DNA from: Planctomycetaceae bacterium
GTDB lineage: Bacteria; Planctomycetota; Planctomycetia; Pirellulales; Pirellulaceae
Reading direction: 5' to 3'
DNA length: 16,004 nucleotides
Assembly (NCBI GenBank): GCA_012965455.1
Contig: DTSG01000315.1
Location: 1 to 16,004 of the forward strand
Below are positions 1 through 7,638 of this stretch, one piece after another; within the stretch, counting starts at the first letter, position 1, and each line of letters starts with the position of its first letter. A model generated the notes under the pieces. That model searched no databases, had not been told where the DNA came from, and saw nothing but the letters and a program-made list of their open reading frames with translations. Both the position numbers and the translations under genes were made by a program.

Positions 1-202
1 TACCGATGCGGACGTTGATTTGGATCCCGATAAAAGCGCATCGGCCGCAGCCGCTGAAACCGCAAAGTCCAAGCCGATTGAGCAAAAACCATTTCATGTC
101 GTAAAAGTTGACAAGGCCGTTCGTGGATTGGATTTCACGTCGGACGGTCGCCGGTTTGCGATCGCCTGTGCCGACGGATCATTACGCGTCTACGAGTTTT
201 AA
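1..202 (+). CDS. WD40-type beta-propeller protein, C-terminal fragment (5' end outside window)
   Basis: The frame is open from the left edge to the TAA at 200-202, giving about 66 visible residues; the true start lies outside. The first half is a low-complexity Asp/Ala/Lys/Glu linker. The last 35 or so residues read like the final WD40 blade: a strand ending in VRGLDF, then SDGRRFAIACADGSLRVYEF, the usual G-x-xxF(S)PDG...A.-.DG.-.V(Y/W) pattern with Tyr in place of the usual Trp. WD40 propellers are scaffolds for protein contacts, and in planctomycetes they are often attached to kinases or cytochromes, but nothing here shows which. The last 21 bp overlap the 3' end of the convergent peptidase gene. 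The fold call is fairly safe; the function is unknown because the rest is missing. Confidence 0.7.
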   Translation, partial: TDADVDLDPDKSASAAAAETAKSKPIEQKPFHVVKVDKAVRGLDFTSDGRRFAIACADGSLRVYEF

Positions 203-3200
203 CAGCAGGTTTTCGCTAAGTACTTCAACGTTCGCCTTCCGTTCGTGAATGCCTGTGGGTTCATGCTCCTCGGTCCGCGGCGGGACATCTTCCCGCTGAA
301 GGGTTGCGGGCGTTGAGGTTTGTGCTCGCGTGGTTAAAACGTAATCTGCAAACGCAATCTCTACGTTGGCTACCTCAATGACCGGCGACGAGGAACCAGA
401 GTTGCTGGTGCTCGCAGTTGGCCCGTTTGCCATGAGGTGTTCCGCTGCAAAGTAGTTCTCGACGCGATTAGTCCACACTTGGTCTTCCCCAGCAGAGGCT
501 TGCTCTCCTTCGGCCAACAATCGATTCAATTCATTGATTGCTATTAGAACATCGATGGACGAAAACTGATTGTCGCGGCTGTTATCCCAGAACGGTGCCT
601 GCAGGCCGCCTTCACGATTTTCGGACAAGGTCCCCCCACCAACACTATTCAGTTCGTTAATCAGCATCAATGCATCGGCGGGAACCAATTGACCATCATC
701 GTTGGTGTCGCCTGGCAACGCACCATTGAACCACTCGTACTGCGTCTGCATTTGAATGTCGACTTGGCCGATGTTACTGTCAACGTTGCCATCGTTGACA
801 ATGTAACTAAAGGAGTCCTCGCGATTGAAGTTCTCATTTGGAATGTACTGAAAGGACCCGTCAAGTTGCAATTCGAGCTGCCCAAACTGAGGTGCTGTGA
901 TGATGTCGAAATTGAGCAGGTTCACGTCAGGGTCTGTCACAAGATGGTACAAATCGTTGGCGAAGTCCGGAGATAATATCTCATTTTCTGATAGCGTGTA
1001 TCGAGTGTTATCGACAATTGGAGCGTCGTTGATCTCATCAATGGTAAAGGAGAATTCTTCGATGAAGAATTGGTTGTCAATCAGCGTTGCTAAGTCGTTG
1101 TCATATCCACCATCCATTAGTTCAATCACGATGGCGCTTGTTCCGAATTGATTATCTGCGAAAGTGAAATCAATCGTGGCCACTGGGGCGCTGAGCGCAT
1201 GTGTCGCAAGTGTGGTGACAACGTCTGTGTTGGAGCCAAAGACGCGGAGTTGGAATTCTTGAGATTCTCCAGTACCAGAGCTCAGTCCAGTTAATTGAAG
1301 TTGATACGAATCGCTGTCTTCTAGCACAATAATATTGGCAAGCGGATCTACCGTCGGAGGCAGGTCGGTGTGAGCTAAGCTTATGGTGTAAGCACCCGTC
1401 GATCCCGCTGCAGTGCCGGTCCCAGTAACCGCATCGTAGACACTGCCCAGTTCGCTATACCCAGTAATGCCGATGTAGTAGGTTTCATTTTCCGTGAATG
1501 AGTAGCTGAGGTAACTGCCGAGTCCGCCGGCAGGGTCGTCATCATTAATAGCTAGTTCAGTACCATTGGCGTCGAATAAACGCATGACCGTATCAGCACT
1601 CCACTCGTCAGGAAGTGTAGTCGATGTCATGTAATCGCCACTCTGCGTGGGGGTGAAACGATAGAGGTCAACGTCGTGGGCATCTAACGCGAAGGCATCG
1701 TCATAGCCGATTTCCGCAGTGAAATAGCTGCCCAGCCCTAAATCTAAAATTCCACTATGACCAATGCGGTTATCACTGAGCGTGTGATAAGCCTCGTCGG
1801 CATAAACATCCCATTTGATTTGATAGTAACCCATGTCCCCCGGTAATGCATCGCCGATCATAAAGGGGTCAAATGCCTGATTGCCCATTCCACTGATAGC
1901 CACGTAATAGGTCGTGTCGGCATTGGAAAGAAATTGTATCTTGGCGTCCCATTGCCCGTCGGTCACGAAATCCCAGTCCCGCTGGGCTATGTAATTGCCG
2001 TCTTGGTCAAACACCGTAATCACACTATCGAGAACATCGTCATTGTCCGTCAACGAATAGGAATCAATGTCGATTTCGAAAACACCGCTTGTGGATGAAG
2101 TCAGGGCGTAGAAATCAATGTCTTTGTCACTGACAACTGCCCAGTCAGTAGCGACGCCGTCCCAGTCAAAGTAAATAAATTCTTCGTACCAAGTACCCGC
2201 GTCTGGCAAATTCATCGCTTGATGGATAGTGCCTGATAAATCCTTGGACTCAAATTGAAACGAAACTTCGTACTTGCCTCCGACAGTGTTACGTCTACCG
2301 TCAACGCTCATCGGGTTGTAGACGTCGTTGCCGTAGCCGGAAACTCCAAAGTAGAGAACTTGGCCTTGAGTTAAATCGCCACCGAGCACAAAGCTGTCTC
2401 GAGTGTGCCCGTCGAAGTACTGGCGATCAACGGGATCATTAAACACTAGTCCAGGATAGGCGCTGTCAGTGTATTCGACTTGGTAGCCAAAAATATCAGT
2501 TTGCAGATTATCATCGCTATAAGTAATTTCGACGCCGTTGCCGTCAAAGACCCGTAAAAAGGAATCCACATAACCAGCGACGTAGGGCGTGTCGATATCA
2601 ACTAAGATCGCTCCGTCATCGGGAACCACTATTCGAAAGAGATCGACATCTTGTGTGCCGACGTATGTTCCGTAATCCGCCCCGATAAGACCGTCAAATT
2701 GAGTTTGACCTTGGTTAAAAGAGACTTGCACCGCGGTATCCAGAAATCCGTTAAGGTCATCATTAGCCCAGCTAAAAGCTAGACGATAATATCCGCGATC
2801 CGCTGCTTGCCCCGAGCCGGAAACGTTGGGATCGTAGATATTGTTGCCTGAGCCACTGACACCGACATAGTATTGCCCAGCAGGAAGTGCTGCTTCGAGG
2901 TGAGAAAAACCGTTACCGGCGGTGTTGTCATCGATGGCGAGCTGATTTCCGAGATCGTCGAATAATCTCAATACCGTATCGGCGGGATCGCGACTGGCGT
3001 TCCACGGTGATGTTTCAAGGATGACAATCCCTGCGGAGGTAACTTCGAAGGAAAACATGTCGACATCGAAATCACCAATTTCAAATCGTCGCGCATCGGT
3101 ACCAAGTATCCCTTTGAGGATAATTGCTTCATCTGGGCTATTGTCGTAGACACTCCAGTGCAGCGGCAATTCCGGTCCTCGGTATGCACCGGAAAATGTA

Positions 3201-4414
3201 CTGTTAGGGTCACCACTGTTAGGCAGGTAGCGATTGGTCGGTTCGCCATTTCCTTCGACTAAGCTACGTACTTGTTCAATGGCATTGAGCACGTTGAGTC
3301 GTGGGTAATCGTTGTCGGTGTAGTTAAATTCGACTCCATCAATCGTAGTAATAGAGTTCTCATCATCGCCGTCATGTATCGTGTCAGCGCTGCTGCGTAG
3401 TATTGTTTGCACTTCACTAGTGCTTAAATACCGTCCACCAAAAGTCATTGCAGCGTCCTGCATTAACGCGATTGCTCCAGAAACCATGGGTGCGGCCATA
3501 CTCGTGCCGCCCATTTCTTGTAAGTTATCACCCGGCACAGTGCTATTAATGAATGCACCTGGTGCGAAAATGACATTGTCGTGTTGAGGTGGTCGTTGAC
3601 TGTAATGGATAATACGGTCGGCACCCGTGGTTACGTCGCATACATAATTCCCTAGGCACAGTCCGCCGCCTTCATAGGATTCCCAGACGGCGCCGACGAC
3701 AATCGTGCTGTAGATTCCGGGAGCGTTAGCATTTTCGGACATGAAGTTGATGCCATTGCGATCAAAGCCGTATTCATTACCAGCGGCGCTGACGACACTG
3801 ATGCCCAAGCGTTCCAGATTTAGTATTTCCTGATAAACGTCTTGAGTTACTGCAGCGCCACTAGCAGCAGTATTGAACATCCCACTGCCGAGCGACATAT
3901 TCACGACTTTGATGTTGTACGCATGGTGATTTTCGCGAATCCACTGCAAGGATTCCAAAATATCGAGCCACGATGCATAACCATCGGATTCTGAGAAGAC
4001 CTGTAAGGAAATGATATCGGCAGCGGTTGCAACGCCAATGTTTGGATCCGTAGAGGCAGCAATGCCAGCGACGTGCGTACCGTGATTTGATGAATAATAG
4101 CTCCCCGCTTGGCCATAGACTAAATCCAAACTGGTAACATAATTATCACGTAGCAACTCGTGGTTACCATCAACACCTGTGTCTATCAGGGCAATGCCGA
4201 TTGCTTGACCATCGATTTGCTGAAAATCGGGTTGTCGCCGCATATCGTACAGATCGATCAAGTCAAATGCGAATGAATGTGGGGTCATGCCTGCCAATAC
4301 AATTCGCTGCTCCAGTGTTTCTATCCAGAGTTGGCTGAATTTTCGATTATGTTTGCAGGGAGAATTCATACGGATTGGTTGTCGCATAACTGTCGTCAAA
4401 ATAGCGACAGACAT
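182..4414 (-). CDS. Secreted subtilisin-like (S8) serine peptidase with PPC, cadherin/Ig-like and dockerin-like domains
   Basis: A 1410-residue protein. The catalytic triad is visible: Asp78 in ALIDTGVDG, His111 in NHGTHVAG, Ser305 in GGTSMAAP, plus oxyanion Asn213 in SAAGNEYG; the peptidase domain spans about 65-385. Four PPC-type (pre-peptidase C-terminal) beta domains follow, at about 440-550, 585-725, 755-875 and 905-1017. Each starts near D(V/I)D(M/L/F)(F/Y) and most end with a Y(V/F/I)xxSGxGNxxYDP-like turn. Next come two cadherin/Ig-like modules (about 1018-1128 and 1129-1225, joined at EINDAP) and two dockerin-like calcium loops beginning at Asp1236 and Asp1277. Residues 32-42 (ETLEQRIVLAG) match the LEPR-like motif found near the N-terminus of many secreted planctomycete proteins. 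In-frame ATGs at residues 10 and 16 are alternative starts; none has a clear ribosome site. It probably acts outside the cell or on its surface, with PPC and dockerin-like parts for substrate or cell-surface attachment. Substrate unknown. Confidence 0.92.
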   Translation of the reverse strand: MSVAILTTVMRQPIRMNSPCKHNRKFSQLWIETLEQRIVLAGMTPHSFAFDLIDLYDMRRQPDFQQIDGQAIGIALIDTGVDGNHELLRDNYVTSLDLVYGQAGSYYSSNHGTHVAGIAASTDPNIGVATAADIISLQVFSESDGYASWLDILESLQWIRENHHAYNIKVVNMSLGSGMFNTAASGAAVTQDVYQEILNLERLGISVVSAAGNEYGFDRNGINFMSENANAPGIYSTIVVGAVWESYEGGGLCLGNYVCDVTTGADRIIHYSQRPPQHDNVIFAPGAFINSTVPGDNLQEMGGTSMAAPMVSGAIALMQDAAMTFGGRYLSTSEVQTILRSSADTIHDGDDENSITTIDGVEFNYTDNDYPRLNVLNAIEQVRSLVEGNGEPTNRYLPNSGDPNSTFSGAYRGPELPLHWSVYDNSPDEAIILKGILGTDARRFEIGDFDVDMFSFEVTSAGIVILETSPWNASRDPADTVLRLFDDLGNQLAIDDNTAGNGFSHLEAALPAGQYYVGVSGSGNNIYDPNVSGSGQAADRGYYRLAFSWANDDLNGFLDTAVQVSFNQGQTQFDGLIGADYGTYVGTQDVDLFRIVVPDDGAILVDIDTPYVAGYVDSFLRVFDGNGVEITYSDDNLQTDIFGYQVEYTDSAYPGLVFNDPVDRQYFDGHTRDSFVLGGDLTQGQVLYFGVSGYGNDVYNPMSVDGRRNTVGGKYEVSFQFESKDLSGTIHQAMNLPDAGTWYEEFIYFDWDGVATDWAVVSDKDIDFYALTSSTSGVFEIDIDSYSLTDNDDVLDSVITVFDQDGNYIAQRDWDFVTDGQWDAKIQFLSNADTTYYVAISGMGNQAFDPFMIGDALPGDMGYYQIKWDVYADEAYHTLSDNRIGHSGILDLGLGSYFTAEIGYDDAFALDAHDVDLYRFTPTQSGDYMTSTTLPDEWSADTVMRLFDANGTELAINDDDPAGGLGSYLSYSFTENETYYIGITGYSELGSVYDAVTGTGTAAGSTGAYTISLAHTDLPPTVDPLANIIVLEDSDSYQLQLTGLSSGTGESQEFQLRVFGSNTDVVTTLATHALSAPVATIDFTFADNQFGTSAIVIELMDGGYDNDLATLIDNQFFIEEFSFTIDEINDAPIVDNTRYTLSENEILSPDFANDLYHLVTDPDVNLLNFDIITAPQFGQLELQLDGSFQYIPNENFNREDSFSYIVNDGNVDSNIGQVDIQMQTQYEWFNGALPGDTNDDGQLVPADALMLINELNSVGGGTLSENREGGLQAPFWDNSRDNQFSSIDVLIAINELNRLLAEGEQASAGEDQVWTNRVENYFAAEHLMANGPTASTSNSGSSSPVIEVANVEIAFADYVLTTRAQTSTPATLQREDVPPRTEEHEPTGIHERKANVEVLSENLLLKLVDA

Positions 4415-4457
4415 GCTTGTTTAGCGACACTATTTAACTGGGTTTGGTCAGTGTTAT

Positions 4458-4489
4458 GTACAGTTTACCGCCTACTATAGGGACTGTAC
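4458..4489. promoter_or_regulatory. Inverted repeat upstream of the peptidase gene (possible operator)
   Basis: GTACAGT at 4458-4464 is repeated inverted as ACTGTAC at 4483-4489, a perfect 7-bp match with 18 bp between. It lies 44-75 bp upstream of the peptidase start codon at 4414. The interval holds, on the minus strand, TATAGT (5 of 6 to a -10 hexamer) with no convincing -35 box at 17 bp. An operator overlapping a promoter is one reading; a hairpin in the 5' leader is another. The repeat is seen directly; its role is inferred. Confidence 0.3.
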
Positions 4490-4580
4490 CTGAGAGCATT
4501 CGCTCGATATATAGAATATAAGCAATCGGTATGCCAGCATCGCGCCACGAATTGATGCGAAGGGGATCTTAGTTTCGAAA

Positions 4581-4609
4581 CGGGTAAACATCGACTACGA
4601 TTTACCACG
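4581..4609 (-). terminator. Hairpin just after the dehydrogenase stop codon, possible terminator without a T tract
   Basis: Starting 2 bp past the TAA at 4612-4614 there is a stem of GGTAAA (4583-4588) with TTTACC (4601-4606). It is extended inside by TCG/CGA around a four-base loop (4594-4597) and outside by CG/CG with a one-base bulge. No run of T follows on the minus strand, so intrinsic termination is uncertain. A perfect 10-bp palindrome, GTTTCGAAAC, adjoins at 4572-4581. Confidence 0.35.
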
Positions 4610-4611
4610 AA

Positions 4612-7509
4612 TTAGCGAGAGTTGCCGCGGATAAACGCGAGCAGATCGGCGACCTGTTGGGCGGTCATGTCTCGCACTTGTAGGTCAGGCATCATTGACT
4701 TGTCCTGCCGTTCGAAGAAGTCAACGTCCTGGGCGGGAATAATGAGTTCTTCCCCCTGTGCGTTAACAAGCACCAGCCGTTGGGCGGTCTTTTCCTTGAG
4801 TACACCGCCGAGAACGCGACCATCCACCGTTTCGATAACGTAGTGCGCGTATTTAGCGTCGATTTGCTTGGAGGGATCCAAAATACTCGTCAAGATTTCC
4901 TCACGGTTTAATCGCTTGCGAATGTCCTCGAAAGATGGGCCAACTGCCTTTCCGATTCGGTCTACGGCGTCAATTTTATGGCAGTTCTTACATTGGATTC
5001 CATCCGTACTTAAGAAGAGTTTGCTGCCTCGACTTGCATCGCCGTCTAGTGCCAGGATCGCTGCCGGCACGACTAAGTCTCCCAAGCGTTTGGGAATCTG
5101 ATTAGGTGCTAGAAATCGTTCATACAGGTTAAACTCAAACGGAGAAATTTCTGCGGTCTTAGTCGCAGCAAGTCTGAGGCGCTTGAGTGAATCGTTGTGG
5201 TTCTCAGTAGCGAGCAAATCCAAAACGCGATCTATCGCCACTGCAATATCTTGCTCGGATCTATTTGCCTGCGACTTGGCATCGACCGTAACGGTCAATT
5301 CAGTTTCCTCAGGAACTGGCAGCGTCTTAATCCATTCTTGTATGAGCCGAATGCCGCGGTGGTCAGGAATGCGAGATCCCAAGTGTGGCATGTGGCCCAA
5401 ACCCATAACCGACAATCGATAAAGGATGACGCTGCCCGCAGCATCACCTGCTGATATCAATCGCGCGTCGGGGATTCCAAAGCTTCCGCGGGTAGGTCGA
5501 TGGTTGACCAATTTTCGTTCTTCACCAGAAGACGAGAATCGGTAGTCTACCGTAGCGTTTCCGCCTCCAGAAGGTTGGTGGCAATGGGCGCAATTGACGT
5601 GCAAGTAACTGCGCGCAAGTGCTTCGCGGTCTGGGTTTCCCCAGTCGACCATTGGTTTGACTTGGTCAGAGATGCCCTCGGTTTTATTGGCGTTTTCAGC
5701 GCCGCCAATAGGTTTGGCATTACGGACAAATCCAGCGACGACCAACGCCTGTAACTGCGTCGGCCGTATCGAATCATTTCCAGTAAGGTTTGCGTGTAGT
5801 TGATCGCTGCGAAACGCCAGTACTGGTGAGCGTCCATTATGACACGTTACGCACTCGGTTCGACTGTGTAACCTCCAGTTGAGTGTCCGTTTACCACCCG
5901 GCACGTATTTGTCGGACGTATCGATTTTTAGAAAGTCGCCTTTGGCTGGAACTAAGTCTGCATCAGATTGATCGGCCCGCCATGCGTACGTATAGAATTG
6001 CCACTGTCCGTCCTGCATGAACATGACTTGAGTTTCCACTGGCCGGCGTTGCCGAGTTCGCCACTCGTTAATGAATATTGTTTTCGCGAGTACCGTTGCG
6101 GCAGGATATTGCATGCTGCCGTCTTTGAGAAGCATCACCACTTCATCCTCAGGAAGTGCGATAACATGTTCGCTCCAAGCACCATCGGCGTACTGTTGCA
6201 TGGCGATTTTGTAAGCAACAACTCCAACTGCGGGCGTTGAGTTCTCGGTGAACAATCCCGTTTCACTAATAAGTCGCGGGAAGTCATCAGTTTGGGTTTT
6301 GACAGTGTTTTCATCGAGACGATAGAGTCCGCCGTCGTAGTCTAAGACGAGCAGTTCATTTGCCGAGGTTTCACCGAAACCAATAATCTTGAGGGGAGAT
6401 TGCGCAATCTTCTCAAGTGATGTAAGTTCATTATCTTTGTTTGTAAGCGCCCAGAAAATGCCGGTGACGTAGTCGCCATATAGATACTTACCCAACAATT
6501 GTTGATGGCGGCCACGGTAAACCATGCCTCCGGTAATCGAGCGTGCTTCACTATGGTGATGGAAAGCGACGGGAGCGATGACTGGGCCTGGACCGGTTTC
6601 TATATCACTACGAACAGCCTGCGGACCTTCTGTAACACTCCAACCATAATTTCCTCCCTTAACGACGCGGAATACCATTTCCCAGAGTTCCCAGCCGACG
6701 TCACCCACCCATAACTCACCCGTGTCCTGGTCGAAACTCATCCGCCATGGATTGCGGAAACCAAATGCAAAGATTTCACCTCGGGCACCGTCCATGTTGA
6801 CAAACGGATTATCCGGCGGAATCGTATATGGCAAAGCTTCACCACTGGTAGTTTTGGAATCATGGGAAATATCAAGTCTTAATATGCAAGAAAGGAGGTC
6901 ATCCACGCCCTGCCCAGTGTTGTTGCCATCTGGCGGTGAAGGCGGTGCGCCATCGCCGGTGGAAATATATAAGTAGCCGTCGGGGCCGAATTTCAAACAG
7001 CAACCGTTGTGACCGCCGGATTTCCAGCGGAATAGTTCTCGTTCACTCGTCGGGTCAACGGTTGGTGGATCCTGATCTGTCATCGTAAACCGCGAAATGA
7101 CACTGCCCGTGGGGTCATTGTTTGTGTCGATAATCATCATGTAAACGTGATGGTTGTCGGCGAAGTTGGGGTCAAAGGTAAAGGCGTAAGTGGCTTTTGC
7201 GTCTCGTGTTTTGCCTAGGTCTATTGCTAGATCCGCTGTCGTGTCCTTGTCAATGTTCTCCGGAAAACTATAAAGCTTGCCAGTTCGTTCTAGGACATAA
7301 AGCCGTTTGTCCTGCGGGCCACGTGTAATCAAGACGGGTTGCTCGAATGTCAATTCTGGGTAAACCCGTGTTAATTTGAACGGCAGCGGCGGATCTGGAC
7401 TGCCAGATATTGAACCTGCCCATGATTCTCGGGCGACCGTATCGTGAACGGCTGCCGCAAAAAGAGTTGACGTAATGGTGATGGCAATTAAGAGAAATCT
7501 TCCGACCAT
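4612..7509 (-). CDS. Exported glucose/sorbosone dehydrogenase-like propeller fused to a triheme cytochrome c region
   Basis: A 965-residue protein. Residues 1-26 look like a signal peptide. Residues about 45-400 form a GSDH (PQQ-dependent soluble sugar dehydrogenase) propeller: GGHNG with the candidate catalytic His167, FGPDGYLYISTGDG, FGFRNPWRMSFD (248-260) and GGNYGW. Three CxxCH c-type heme sites follow, at Cys553-His557, Cys640-His644 and Cys840-His844. Candidate Met ligands lie at 702 or 707 (GLGHMPHLGS) for the first pair and 939 or 940 (KSMMPDL) for the last. The middle resembles diheme proteins of the SO2930 type; the C-terminal 140 residues resemble the Pirellula/Verrucomicrobium heme-binding domain. 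The inferred job is periplasmic oxidation of an aldose or similar alcohol with electrons passed within the chain to c hemes. The substrate, and whether PQQ binds, cannot be read here. The start is ATG with a weak GGAA upstream, and a TATAAT box lies about 55 bp before it. Confidence 0.88.
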   Translation of the reverse strand: MVGRFLLIAITITSTLFAAAVHDTVARESWAGSISGSPDPPLPFKLTRVYPELTFEQPVLITRGPQDKRLYVLERTGKLYSFPENIDKDTTADLAIDLGKTRDAKATYAFTFDPNFADNHHVYMMIIDTNNDPTGSVISRFTMTDQDPPTVDPTSERELFRWKSGGHNGCCLKFGPDGYLYISTGDGAPPSPPDGNNTGQGVDDLLSCILRLDISHDSKTTSGEALPYTIPPDNPFVNMDGARGEIFAFGFRNPWRMSFDQDTGELWVGDVGWELWEMVFRVVKGGNYGWSVTEGPQAVRSDIETGPGPVIAPVAFHHHSEARSITGGMVYRGRHQQLLGKYLYGDYVTGIFWALTNKDNELTSLEKIAQSPLKIIGFGETSANELLVLDYDGGLYRLDENTVKTQTDDFPRLISETGLFTENSTPAVGVVAYKIAMQQYADGAWSEHVIALPEDEVVMLLKDGSMQYPAATVLAKTIFINEWRTRQRRPVETQVMFMQDGQWQFYTYAWRADQSDADLVPAKGDFLKIDTSDKYVPGGKRTLNWRLHSRTECVTCHNGRSPVLAFRSDQLHANLTGNDSIRPTQLQALVVAGFVRNAKPIGGAENANKTEGISDQVKPMVDWGNPDREALARSYLHVNCAHCHQPSGGGNATVDYRFSSSGEERKLVNHRPTRGSFGIPDARLISAGDAAGSVILYRLSVMGLGHMPHLGSRIPDHRGIRLIQEWIKTLPVPEETELTVTVDAKSQANRSEQDIAVAIDRVLDLLATENHNDSLKRLRLAATKTAEISPFEFNLYERFLAPNQIPKRLGDLVVPAAILALDGDASRGSKLFLSTDGIQCKNCHKIDAVDRIGKAVGPSFEDIRKRLNREEILTSILDPSKQIDAKYAHYVIETVDGRVLGGVLKEKTAQRLVLVNAQGEELIIPAQDVDFFERQDKSMMPDLQVRDMTAQQVADLLAFIRGNSR

Positions 7510-7561
7510 TGGGAATTCCGGCTACGAGTTGATGTTACAAGTGTGGATTTAATAGCCGTTC

Positions 7562-7567
7562 ATTATA
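7562..7567 (-). promoter_or_regulatory. Candidate -10 box for the dehydrogenase-cytochrome gene
   Basis: The minus strand carries a perfect TATAAT 52-58 bp upstream of the start codon at 7509, in the 129-bp gap after the acidic membrane protein gene. No good -35 hexamer sits 16-18 bp before it. It suggests the dehydrogenase gene can be transcribed on its own. The rest of the gap (7510-7638) shows no other clear signal. Confidence 0.35.
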
Positions 7568-7638
7568 CCGTTTTTCAGGAGGGAGTATTGAACACCAAAT
7601 GAAATTGTAGCGCCGCAGCTAAACCACGGTTTTTTGTA

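Noticed and set aside
7615..7635. AAACC-AC-GGTTTTTT as a terminator
   Set aside because: The loop would be only two bases, the usable stem is three or four bp, and the T run is on the wrong strand for the minus-strand gene ending at 7639.
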